DNA of 64,000 bases, taken from the NCBI GenBank assembly GCA_001644045.1, contig LUUF01000052.1, positions 37,791 through 101,790 of the forward strand. The letters run 5' to 3'. How positions within the stretch are numbered: position 1 is the stretch's first letter; each line of letters opens with the position of its first letter. The notes under the pieces were generated by a model, which saw only the letters and a list, made by a program, of their open reading frames with translations, ran no database searches and had not been told where the DNA came from. Origin of the DNA: Methylomonas methanica (GTDB lineage Bacteria; Pseudomonadota; Gammaproteobacteria; Methylococcales; Methylomonadaceae). This document shows, in pieces, positions 26,854 to 34,988 of this stretch. Made by a program: the position numbers and the translations under genes.

Positions 26854-28242
26854 TTAATTCCATTGCGACTTGCGCACGTTGAAGTTGCGGCCCTTGATTT
26901 TGCCGGCCCGCAAACAGGTCAAGGCCTTATCCGCACTGCCGCGCTTCACGGCAACATAGGCATGTTTATCGAAGATGTCTATCTTGCCCACTTCGCCGCC
27001 GGTTATGCCGTTAGCGCCGGTGAGCGCGCCCAAAATATCGCCTGGTCGCATTTTGTCCTTGCGGCCGCCGTCTATCCACAGCGTGACCATGGGCGGCTCG
27101 AAGCGGTGCTCGCTGCTGAGTTTAAACGGCGCGATGTCGTCCCACTTTACGGAACCCGCGATATATTCTTCAATGGCTTTGACGCGATTCAGCTCCGCTT
27201 CGCTGACCAAACTCAGCGCCAAGCCTTTCGCTCCGGCTCGGCCGGTGCGGCCAATTCTGTGCACGTACACTTCCGGGTCCCAAGGCAATTCGTAATTGAT
27301 CACCGCCTGCATGTCCTTGATGTCCAGGCCGCGCGCGGCGACATCGGTGGCAACCAGAATCGAGCAACTTTTATTGGCAAAGCGCACCAGCACTTGATCG
27401 CGGTCTTTTTGTTCCAGATCGCCATGCAAGGCCTGTACGGAAAATCCGCAATTGGTCAATGTATCCGCCACGTCCTGGCAGTCGCGCTTGGTATTGCAAA
27501 ACACCACCGTCGATTCCGGGCGATGGTAAGCCAGCAAATAACCTAGCGCGTTCAGGCGCTTGGCTTTGTCTACCTGATGAAAGCGTTGTTCGATAGGATT
27601 ATCGTGATGGCTGGTTTCGACGCTGACCGAGACCGGCTTGAATTGAAATTTCTGGCTTAAGGCGCGAATCGGCTCGGCGTAAGTCGCGGAGAACAATAGC
27701 GTTTGCCGGTGCGTCGGCGCATAGGAAATCACGTCGGAGATGATGTCGGCAAAACCCATGTCCAGCATGCGGTCAGCTTCGTCCAGCACCAACACTTTTA
27801 AATAATCCAGGCGCAAACTGGCTTTTTGCAGATGCTCCTGCAAACGGCCCGGCGTACCCACCACCACATGCACGCCATGTTCCAGCGAACTGCGCTGCGG
27901 CGCAAACGGCGTGCCGCCGCACAAGGCCAGGACTTTAATATTTTGGGTGAAGCGGGCCAGTTGTCTGATTTCCTTGCAAACCTGATCGGCCAATTCGCGG
28001 GTAGGGCAGATCACCATGGCTTGTACCTTAAAGCTGCTCAAATCCAGCCGCGATAACAAGCCGATGCCAAACGCCGCCGTCTTGCCGCTGCCTGTCTTGG
28101 CTTGGGCGATCACGTCCTTACCCTCCAGAATATGCGGCAGGCTTTCGGCCTGAATCGGTGTCAGGTGGGTATAACCCAGCGATTCGATGTTTTCCAGTAG
28201 GGCGGGTTTTAACGGCAGGGACGAAAATTCGGGTGTATTCAC
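26854..28242 (-). CDS. dbpA: ATP-dependent RNA helicase DbpA
   Basis: This 462-residue DEAD-box protein contains Q motif PIQAESLP, Walker A AKTGSGKT, DEAD in VLDEADRMLD, SAT in LLFSATYA, and motif VI HRIGRTGRAG. The C-terminal 75 residues form the RNA-binding domain that targets DbpA to 23S rRNA hairpin 92 during 50S assembly. The GTG at 28242 gives the E. coli-like length; the frame extends to 28350 without conserved content. It is flanked by gene-free stretches on both sides. Confidence 0.92.
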   Translation of the reverse strand: MNTPEFSSLPLKPALLENIESLGYTHLTPIQAESLPHILEGKDVIAQAKTGSGKTAAFGIGLLSRLDLSSFKVQAMVICPTRELADQVCKEIRQLARFTQNIKVLALCGGTPFAPQRSSLEHGVHVVVGTPGRLQEHLQKASLRLDYLKVLVLDEADRMLDMGFADIISDVISYAPTHRQTLLFSATYAEPIRALSQKFQFKPVSVSVETSHHDNPIEQRFHQVDKAKRLNALGYLLAYHRPESTVVFCNTKRDCQDVADTLTNCGFSVQALHGDLEQKDRDQVLVRFANKSCSILVATDVAARGLDIKDMQAVINYELPWDPEVYVHRIGRTGRAGAKGLALSLVSEAELNRVKAIEEYIAGSVKWDDIAPFKLSSEHRFEPPMVTLWIDGGRKDKMRPGDILGALTGANGITGGEVGKIDIFDKHAYVAVKRGSADKALTCLRAGKIKGRNFNVRKSQWN

Positions 28243-28608
28243 AAAGACTCTAATCGATATGATGCGGCGCGCTTGCCGACATGCGGGAGGCAATGATAAC
28301 AGAGTTGGGCTTTTGGTCATTACTCTATCCACAGGGTGCCAGGCTTTCAATTCGCAGCCGATTTTTTAGTCAATAAACCCCAGCAATATCTATCTTTACA
28401 CCGATAAAAGCACAGTTAAATCCAAGGGATTTCCACACAATAAATATTAAAATATTTTGGTGCATGGCAAGAGTGGAGGCGATTTCTCACTATAATTTAC
28501 ATCACCAAGTCAGCTATCGATCATTTAAAAATGTCAGTTCAACGACGAAATGAGGAGATGGAGTATTTGGGAGAATGGGTGTAAGCAAACGAAAAAAGGA
28601 GAGCCGCT
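28243..28608. other. 366-base AT-rich gap with a possible promoter and a tiny frame
   Basis: The gap divides dbpA from a plus-strand gene. TATAAT occurs at 28491-28496, but the bases 17 positions upstream are a poor -35 box. A 17-codon frame with no recognisable features runs from ATG 28531 to TAA 28582-28584, and AAAAGGAG leads into the gene at 28609. The tiny frame could be a leader peptide, but nothing beyond its position supports that. Confidence 0.35.
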
Positions 28609-29250
28609 ATGACCGTTAACGAAGGTCTGATAAAAAGCGATTTTAAGGCAGGTAAAGCACGGCAAAAGCTTGGTGAATGGTATATACCTCAGTCTCATAT
28701 AGACGCATTTGTTAAAGACACGGTTCGCGTTGAGACTTTACCGGCAGGATTCAAACTTTTCAAATTAACCAAGGGGGAAGCCAAGTCTGATCCCAAGTAT
28801 GGAATAACGCCATGGTGGTGTTCGGTAAGCCCGTTTAAGGAAGACTACGAAGGTGCTATTGGTCGATTCGAACAAGCCAAGTTAAATAAAATAGATATGA
28901 GTGCGATGGCGCGTTATATGGCTGCTGTGCCGATTGACTGGAATGAACTGGACAACTATATCGAAATATCTTTAAAAGTGGCTGCATCCGGTTTTTGGGG
29001 CACATTCGCCCCGCAAGAAAAGTGGCACGATAAGCACAAGCAAAATCTCGCCGTGGAAATGAGCCGTGGCAGAGCCACGCCGACGAGCCGCACTATGGGT
29101 ATAAAGGATGCTGTTCTTCCGAATGAACTAGGCGCTTTGGAAGCTTGGCAGTTTTATATACCGGGTTTACAAGAAGAGCATATTAGCCGACAAGACCGCG
29201 TGATTTCTGCTCACGACATGGTCGCGCTGCAAGCATATTTCTTTGGATAG
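28609..29250 (+). CDS. Protein of unknown function
   Basis: This 213-residue soluble protein has a strong ribosome-binding site (AAAAGGAG) 7 bases ahead of ATG 28609. It has no signal peptide or membrane helix. Tryptophan and aromatic residues are frequent (PWWCS and WGTF stretches), and it is otherwise rich in Lys and Glu. I do not recognise the family. A second start codon follows 6 bases after its stop, suggesting it was once first in a two-gene unit. The isolated, possibly damaged context hints at accessory DNA. Confidence 0.6.
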   Translation: MTVNEGLIKSDFKAGKARQKLGEWYIPQSHIDAFVKDTVRVETLPAGFKLFKLTKGEAKSDPKYGITPWWCSVSPFKEDYEGAIGRFEQAKLNKIDMSAMARYMAAVPIDWNELDNYIEISLKVAASGFWGTFAPQEKWHDKHKQNLAVEMSRGRATPTSRTMGIKDAVLPNELGALEAWQFYIPGLQEEHISRQDRVISAHDMVALQAYFFG

Positions 29251-29256
29251 ATTGAA

Positions 29257-29388
29257 ATGAGCATCACAGAAGAGCTCGCAGGCCGGATTGAGCAACGTCA
29301 ATCCCTACCTACGAGCCATGATGGCATTGGATTCGCACGCATAAGGGGTGATGCGGCTACCGGCTTTCATCCCGCTTTCTTGCCGTAA
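29257..29388 (+). pseudogene. Probable 5' remnant of a second gene
   Basis: ATG 29257 opens a 43-codon frame 6 bases after the preceding stop. The first 27 or so residues look like a normal protein start. The frame then runs antisense into the 3' end of the methyltransferase gene and stops at 29386. I read it as the beginning of a partner gene whose body has been lost by deletion. It may equally be a chance frame. Confidence 0.35.
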
Positions 29389-29992
29389 TTGCCAGCCAGG
29401 GTTGCTCGTGCCTGGGTTTGCCGAGTGGGCGGTAATAATGATCGAGTATTTCGAATTGCGCGTTTGCCAAAAACTCCCGGCTAGCGTCGAGTTCCATAAA
29501 ATGGCCGTAGCGTTGTCCGGACCAACCTTCGCCATTGCCGCGTGGATTGGAGATAAACAAAATCCCCGCCGGTCTTAATGCCGCATACAAATCATTCAGC
29601 ACTTTCGGTAATTCCCGGCTCGGCACATGAAATAAGGACGCATTGGCAAAGATGCCATCGAAGCCCCGTGCCGGCAAGTCCAGGCTAAGCAAGCTTTGCT
29701 GTAATATTCGGCAGCCACTGTAGGCGCGTGCCATCCGGCAAAACACCTCGCTGCCGTCCAGGCCAACCGGGCGATGACCCAACGACTTAAAATAGAACAC
29801 ATCCCTGCCGGGTCCGCAGCCCAAATCCAAAATATCCAGCGCTTGATCTCGCGGCAGCGCGCCCAGGAAGGCCACATAGTTCTGCGTTACATCGTGGTCT
29901 TTGGTGCTTTGCCAATACGATTGCGCATTTTGGTTGTAGTGATTCAGCGTAGCGGTTTCGATGTCCGTCAATGACTCGGTTTGCGTATCCAT
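29357..29992 (-). CDS. Class I SAM-dependent methyltransferase
   Basis: This 211-residue protein has motif I ILDLGCGPGRD, an acidic loop (VGLDGSE) and an N-terminal helix typical of small-molecule methyltransferases of the UbiE/MenG-like type. The substrate cannot be read from the sequence. ATG 29992 begins the conserved part; the open frame extends to 30085 with a hydrophobic leader that is probably not translated. It converges with an apparent gene remnant. Confidence 0.85.
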   Translation of the reverse strand: MDTQTESLTDIETATLNHYNQNAQSYWQSTKDHDVTQNYVAFLGALPRDQALDILDLGCGPGRDVFYFKSLGHRPVGLDGSEVFCRMARAYSGCRILQQSLLSLDLPARGFDGIFANASLFHVPSRELPKVLNDLYAALRPAGILFISNPRGNGEGWSGQRYGHFMELDASREFLANAQFEILDHYYRPLGKPRHEQPWLAITARKRDESR

Positions 29993-30305
29993 ATCGGTGG
30001 TCTTGTTTTGACTAGAGATTAAGTATCTCGCGCAAAAGTACGCTAAGCCAAACGTGCAGGCAAGGCTTGCGGGCCGCGATAACATAAATCCGACTTGAAG
30101 GCGCGACGGCTAGGTGCGTTAGCTGCCATTGCCAAGCCTAAGCTGAATCTTTAACAGCTCACAGCTGGCTCCAGTTCGAGAACTATGATGTGGAATACAA
30201 ATCCACGCTGATAATCCGGTAAAGAGCGTAACAATGTTGCGGAGTATATTTGCCGGGAGATAAACCAAGTTGGTTTGTTTTTGTTTTGCTGAGTAGTGCC
30301 GGAGG
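29993..30305. other. 313-base divergent gap, little visible
   Basis: The region lies between the methyltransferase start and the start of an unknown plus-strand gene, so both promoters should be here. AAACCAA-G-TTGGTTT followed by a T-rich run sits at about 30262-30289. It could be a small hairpin or terminator-like element ahead of the gene. No RNA gene or convincing reading frame was seen. Confidence 0.35.
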
Positions 30306-31256
30306 GTGATAGATGCCGGCGATGGACTTTATCTGCCGCGAATGATGGAAGCTTGCAACGATTGGGATTCGCGGCGACAATCCCGGCCGGTTATGACACC
30401 CTTACTTCCTCAGCAAATCGCCCCTGTTGACCCCCAACAGCATGCATTGACCGATGCCTATCTGGTAGAGCGGATCTTTGCATTGCAGGCTTATTTTCTG
30501 GAGCTGCGGGCCAAGGTCGATGCGGTTCTGGCACCTAAAATGCCGGCTGCCGCGGGCAAGGCTTATCCTTATGGCCGCTGCGAGGAGATCACCCGCGAAC
30601 TTTACGCGTTGCTTGCAATCCGGTTGCGCCAACCGGAAACGCCGATCGAACTGCTATTGCACGACTTCATGGCCCAAGGCGGTATCGTGCGCTCGGTATG
30701 GGGCGTGTTGCGCGAACAATATTTCCAGAACGCGCTGCAATTCGGCGGTTTGTATATCGATGTCGCCAACGATACCGTGGACGTGAACAAAGCGCCGGTG
30801 GAAATTCTGCCGCTCGCGGCCAGCGGCTTGGTCGCCGTGCGCGATCTGGCCCATTTTCGCCGCACCGCCGAATCCTACTGGGGTGCGACCATCTACGCCA
30901 ATCACCTGTTGCCCTCGTTGGCGCCGCTGCTACCCATGGTATCGGTCAGCCCCGGCCGGCTGCGGTCCGGGCTGCAATCGGCCTGCGATTATATGATCGC
31001 ATTGATGTGTCGCGACAACTTCGAACAGGCCGAAGTCTGGCTGCTTGAAGGCCCGACGCCGCCGGATGAGGAGGCCGCCGTGCTGCTGGCCAACACGCCA
31101 GCCGACCTAAGGCCCTGGACAGATACAGGCCGCGATGAATCTATCCTTGCCTGCCAACGCGCGCGGATCGCTCACTGCGCTGCCGACGAGCGTTGGCGTC
31201 AGGCACGTGTGCTTGATTACCTGCGTTCGTTACGAGGTCCTGCGGCGGCGAGTTGA
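30306..31256 (+). CDS. Protein of unknown function
   Basis: This 316-residue protein (if begun at GTG 30306; ATG 30345 and 30393 are alternatives) is Ala/Leu-rich and predicted mainly helical. It lacks a signal peptide and clear membrane helices. No catalytic motif or family is recognised. Codon use and GC are like the core genome, which argues for a resident gene. It is followed after about 40 bases by a REP palindrome. Confidence 0.6.
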   Translation: MIDAGDGLYLPRMMEACNDWDSRRQSRPVMTPLLPQQIAPVDPQQHALTDAYLVERIFALQAYFLELRAKVDAVLAPKMPAAAGKAYPYGRCEEITRELYALLAIRLRQPETPIELLLHDFMAQGGIVRSVWGVLREQYFQNALQFGGLYIDVANDTVDVNKAPVEILPLAASGLVAVRDLAHFRRTAESYWGATIYANHLLPSLAPLLPMVSVSPGRLRSGLQSACDYMIALMCRDNFEQAEVWLLEGPTPPDEEAAVLLANTPADLRPWTDTGRDESILACQRARIAHCAADERWRQARVLDYLRSLRGPAAAS

Positions 31257-31294
31257 GATCTACTGGCGATTTTTTCACTGGCCCCTCTTCCACT

Positions 31295-31320
31295 GGTCCC
31301 CAAGCTCCAGCTTGGGAACC
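31295..31320. repeat. REP-like palindrome (left copy)
   Basis: GGT-c-CCCAAGCT and AGCTTGGG-a-ACC form a stem of 11 pairs with one mismatch around a CC loop. The core CCCAAGC/GCTTGGG matches the palindrome at 33451-33482. It lies at the 3' end of the REP-associated transposase gene. Confidence 0.75.
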
Positions 31321-31327
31321 TACACCT

Positions 31328-31346
31328 CGGAAGCTCCAGCTTCCCG
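31328..31346. repeat. Short REP-like palindrome (variant)
   Basis: CGGAAGCT-CC-AGCTTCCCG is a compact hairpin, eight bases after the left REP copy. The centre AAGCT-CC-AGCTT is identical to it. The pair of hairpins looks like a small BIME-type cluster. Confidence 0.6.
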
Positions 31347-31352
31347 ACTCAA

Positions 31353-31886
31353 TCACCAGTCGCGAACCACCTCGATCAAACCTTCCAAACCAGCATAATT
31401 CCGTGCACTGGAATAACGCCAATGCTCCGGCAAATCCACATAACCGCGTTTGACCGGATTAAGGTGAATATAATCCAGCTTCTGCCGCATCGCCGCCTCG
31501 GATTCTATCAGTTGCGGATGACTACCTTCCTCCCAAACCTGATACTCGCTTTCGGTTTTATGCGGCCGCTTCAGCAACGCCAATAACTCCAACACCTGCT
31601 CAGAGCCGCTTTGTTGCAGATAGGCGATGATTTGCTTGGCGGTATAAGCTTTAAAGCGCTGCATGTCCCGGCTCAAGTCCGGCGAAGCGGCAATCAGGTG
31701 CAAGTGATTTTCCAGGATCACGTAACCGTATAGCTGAAATCCGCTCTCGTGCTGCAAAAACCGCCAGGAATCCAGCACAATATTCACCGTCGCCGGACGG
31801 GTAAACAGCGGCAGCCACTGATTGATCGTCGCGGTCAGAAAGTGCGGGCTGGGGTTTTGGAGGACTCGGTAGCGGCTGCGGGTCAT
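31353..31886 (-). mobile_element. REP-associated tyrosine transposase (RAYT, IS200-like)
   Basis: This 177-residue HUH-type single-strand transposase has the metal-binding pair H61/H63 in ENHLHLIA. A helix-borne tyrosine at about Y81 (FKAYTAKQI) is the likely catalytic residue. The C-terminal patterns YIHLNPVKRGYV and HWRYSSA are typical of the REP-associated branch. RAYTs process REP hairpins and are usually single-copy and vertically kept. REP-like palindromes stand on both sides here, which supports the call. Confidence 0.92.
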
Positions 31887-31910
31887 GGGCTAGGGTGAGT
31901 TTGGGGGAGC

Positions 31911-31927
31911 GGAAGTTGGAGCTTGGG
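31911..31927. repeat. Degenerate REP-like half palindrome
   Basis: GGAAGTT-GG-AGCTTGGG retains the AGCTTGGG arm of the REP family. The opposite arm has one mismatch (AAGTT for AAGCT). It lies between the transposase start and the caspase gene. Confidence 0.45.
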
Positions 31928-31954
31928 AGTTAACAAACTAGCAAAGATATTGGA

Positions 31955-33427
31955 TCATTTTTCTTCCCGTATTTGATCATCATTCGGCATATATTTTTTG
32001 ATCAAGTCAGCATAAATTATTTTCTGAAAGTTATCGACTATTATGTTTTCAACATAGGCCTTGATGTCATTAAAATCATAATCTAGCGAATTACATGACC
32101 ATTTAGCACTATTGCCATCAGCTTTCTGCTCGTCCCAGTTAGTTCTTGTATAATCAATTTTTGTGAAGAATATATACAATTGTGTTCTAGATAATATAGG
32201 CACAAGATATAGACTTGCATTCATAATATTTGGATATTTCGAAATATATGTAAGGGTTGTTGCGCAATAAGGTAATTCAAATTTTGTCGAAAATGACTTT
32301 GCAACTGTTTTGTGTTTAATAACGGTCTTATAGTATTCATCATCATCTTTATCATATAGTGCATCAAGCGCAGAAAATCGGAACAAGTTTTTACGAACTC
32401 GCTCAGAGTAATTTTCAACCTCATAACTAATATCAACATAAGCATCCGAACCATTTTTCTGAAGCCAGCTAGCAATATATTCTATTTTTGGTAGCTGATC
32501 ATAAGAATTTATTGACTCAAATTTCATATTAAAAAATGGTTCAATTTCTGGAAGAATTACACTGTTCGAGACAATATTCAATAGACCCTCAACACAAGCC
32601 AAGGCCGACTTAAGATCAACATACCTTTTTGATTCATTAATTATCAAATCTTTAATGGTGTTCTTTGATGGTTCATCTGTACTGTCACTCTGCATGGCTC
32701 CTGATTTAAAGCTATGAAAAATAGATTTAATGTCATCATTTATTACACAAAAAACATCTGTAAAATCGGCTTGCGTAACAAAAAATGGAGTTTGCTTCCC
32801 TCTTTGTTCGAACGAATCTGATATATTGTCTATTATGTCCTTATACCTAATTCTTTTTCCAATATCGTGATTCAACGATTGAATGAAAGCATATGTAAAA
32901 TAGCTAATATTTTGATCCGCAAATGAAGATTGATCATTTTGACTTGAAAATAAAAAGTAGCATTTATTGAAGGACTGATCCGGTGACTTTAAATAACTTT
33001 CAATTATTTCAGAATCCTTAATATAAGAAACTCCTGAATTACACGCATCAATTATTTTTATAACTAATTTTGGGTTTAGTTGCCTTAATAGCGCATCGAT
33101 TTCAGAGTTTTGCAAACTCGTCTGTCGTTTTTTTGCTGGGGCATAGTCAGCCCATATGTAATAAAAGTCTGTGCCGTCGAAATAGCCATGTCCGGTAAAA
33201 TATAATAGCAGTTCATCTATTTGTTCGCCTTTGCATGATTCTAAAAATTGAATGATTTTATCTTTCGCATCTGAGGCTATAGATATACTGTCATCAATAT
33301 GTAGGTATTTATCATAGCTTTTCGTTCCATCAATTATGCGCTTCATATGCTGAAGATCATTTTTACACGATGGTAATTTATTTACAGATTGATAGTCACT
33401 TTGCCCTAATACCAGCGCTATTTTCAT
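31955..33427 (-). CDS. Orphan caspase-like (peptidase C14) protein
   Basis: This 490-residue protein begins with a caspase fold (about 1-235). The catalytic dyad is visible: H80 in YFTGHGYFDG and C129 in IIDACNSG, at the expected distance. The C-terminal half (about 240-490) is not recognised and has no obvious coiled coil or membrane helix. A good AGGAG precedes ATG 33427. The gene is much more AT-rich than its neighbours and lies between REP palindromes, which suggests acquisition. Bacterial caspase-like proteases are often effectors of defence or cell-death systems; here no sensor gene stands next to it. Confidence 0.85.
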   Translation of the reverse strand: MKIALVLGQSDYQSVNKLPSCKNDLQHMKRIIDGTKSYDKYLHIDDSISIASDAKDKIIQFLESCKGEQIDELLLYFTGHGYFDGTDFYYIWADYAPAKKRQTSLQNSEIDALLRQLNPKLVIKIIDACNSGVSYIKDSEIIESYLKSPDQSFNKCYFLFSSQNDQSSFADQNISYFTYAFIQSLNHDIGKRIRYKDIIDNISDSFEQRGKQTPFFVTQADFTDVFCVINDDIKSIFHSFKSGAMQSDSTDEPSKNTIKDLIINESKRYVDLKSALACVEGLLNIVSNSVILPEIEPFFNMKFESINSYDQLPKIEYIASWLQKNGSDAYVDISYEVENYSERVRKNLFRFSALDALYDKDDDEYYKTVIKHKTVAKSFSTKFELPYCATTLTYISKYPNIMNASLYLVPILSRTQLYIFFTKIDYTRTNWDEQKADGNSAKWSCNSLDYDFNDIKAYVENIIVDNFQKIIYADLIKKYMPNDDQIREEK

Positions 33428-33450
33428 TTAAGTCTCCTAGTTTCTAGTTT

Positions 33451-33482
33451 TCTGGTTCCCAAGCCGGAGCTTGGGAACCAGA
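33451..33482. repeat. Long perfect REP-like palindrome (right copy)
   Basis: TCTGGTTCCCAAGC and GCTTGGGAACCAGA form a perfect 14-bp stem with a CGGA loop. The inner part repeats the left copy at 31295-31320. It lies 24 bases upstream of the caspase gene start. Confidence 0.8.
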
Positions 33483-33561
33483 GCGATCAGGCTGGAGTAG
33501 AAGGCCTTGTTTCAAAACAAGAGCGTGTAGTTTAGGTTTACGCTGTCGCTACAACCCAGCG

Positions 33562-34857
33562 CTAGCAATGCCTACCTACTCCATCCTCATCCATCCCCAA
33601 CGCCCGCATTTCCAAGCCCTCAATCTCCTGCAAAGACTTGCCGGCGATACCCTGCAAATCGCCGTACATACCGACTGTGGCATTCATCACCCGTTCGATT
33701 TGCGCCTCGCGCTTGGCCCATTGTTTGGTAATGGCTTTGCGTTCCTTGTCTAGGTCTTCCTGCATGGTGGAGAAGGCTTCGACGATGGCTTCGACCCGGT
33801 GGCGGAAGCGCGGGCCGGTCAGGTATTGGTAGACCATTTCGGTTTTGCCGTGTTGGCCTTCGGCGGCGAGGCGAGCCATGCCGACTTCCAGCAGGGTGTG
33901 GCGCAGCACGGTGGCGACCGGCAGGGCGGCGCGCGGGGCGGTGACCCAGATGCCGTCTATCACTTCGAAGCTGTCCACGCCTTTGGGTAGGGCGTGGCTG
34001 ACCAGTACGGCGATGTCGGCCTTGGCGTTGCGCTGGTCTTCGCGCAGTTTTACCAGCCAGCCGTCGCTCCAGTTTTTGGTGCGCTTGGCTTCCCAGAGGA
34101 TGCTGCCGGCAGCTTGCCCGGAGCCGCCGACCACGCGTTGCAATAGGTCGCCGCCGAATTCGCCCTTGGCGACCGGTTCGATATTGTCGAACGGAAACTT
34201 GGCGCGCAGCAAATTTTCCAGCTCCAGTTCCTGCACTTCGCCTTGCAACTGCTGCGAGCCTTGTTCGGCCTTTTGTTTCAGTTCTTCGATTTTTTGCTGC
34301 ATGGAGGCGATGGTCTGGTCTTTTTCCATCACCCGCAGTTTCAGGCCTTCTTCGGCTTCGCGTTTGGCCTGATTGCGTACTTCGTTGAGATTGGTCTGCA
34401 CGCGTTTTTCGATGGTCAGTTCCAACTCGCGCTTGGCGTCGTCCAGTTCCCGCTGTTTTTTGATCAGCTCTGCCTGGGCTTGTTGAGCTTCGGCAAGTTT
34501 GGCGTCGCGGACTTTCAATACTTCGTTCAGTTCGACCAGCTCCCGGCTTTTGTGCGCCAGTTCGGCGGCTGCTGCCTGTTTTGCTTTGCGGGTTTCTTCT
34601 TCGATGACCCGCTGGCGTTCGGCTTGCAGTTGCTTGGCAACTTGTTGCGCGACTTGATCGTCCAGGCCGCGTTTGGCTTCAGCCAGTTGTTTTTCCTGGT
34701 CTTTAATGCCTTGTTCACGCAGCGCGATGGCTTGGTCTTTTTGTTGCAGCTGCTGCTCGAATTGTTTGCGGGTAGCGGCCAGTAAAGGAGCTGCCAGCGA
34801 TTCGGTCAACGGTACGGCGCTACTGCAATTGGGGCAGGTGATGGTGGCTTCGGTCAT
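33562..34857 (-). CDS. DUF2130 coiled-coil protein
   Basis: This 431-residue cytoplasmic protein opens with a CPNCSSAVP knuckle that may bind zinc. A long Lys/Glu/Gln/Ala coiled coil (about 30-215) and a conserved C-terminal domain (about 220-420) matching DUF2130 follow. The C-terminal domain includes ILWEAKRTKNWSDGW, resembling restriction-endonuclease-like motifs with E and K. That similarity is suggestive only, and the function of the family is not settled. It is a single-gene unit in normal GC. Confidence 0.82.
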   Translation of the reverse strand: MTEATITCPNCSSAVPLTESLAAPLLAATRKQFEQQLQQKDQAIALREQGIKDQEKQLAEAKRGLDDQVAQQVAKQLQAERQRVIEEETRKAKQAAAAELAHKSRELVELNEVLKVRDAKLAEAQQAQAELIKKQRELDDAKRELELTIEKRVQTNLNEVRNQAKREAEEGLKLRVMEKDQTIASMQQKIEELKQKAEQGSQQLQGEVQELELENLLRAKFPFDNIEPVAKGEFGGDLLQRVVGGSGQAAGSILWEAKRTKNWSDGWLVKLREDQRNAKADIAVLVSHALPKGVDSFEVIDGIWVTAPRAALPVATVLRHTLLEVGMARLAAEGQHGKTEMVYQYLTGPRFRHRVEAIVEAFSTMQEDLDKERKAITKQWAKREAQIERVMNATVGMYGDLQGIAGKSLQEIEGLEMRALGMDEDGVGRHC

Positions 34858-34988
34858 AGTGGATGGTTTTAAATTTTAAGAATAGATATGCATTTGCTTC
34901 AGACGCGCTCCTAAAGTCCAGACCCCGGCCATCCGTGCCGGGGCGGTGTTATCGGTGCATTTAACGGATATTGAAAGTAAGACTTTAT

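Noticed and set aside
28531..28584. 17-codon frame upstream of the unknown gene at 28609
   Set aside because: Too short to support on sequence alone; no leader-peptide feature such as a codon run is visible.
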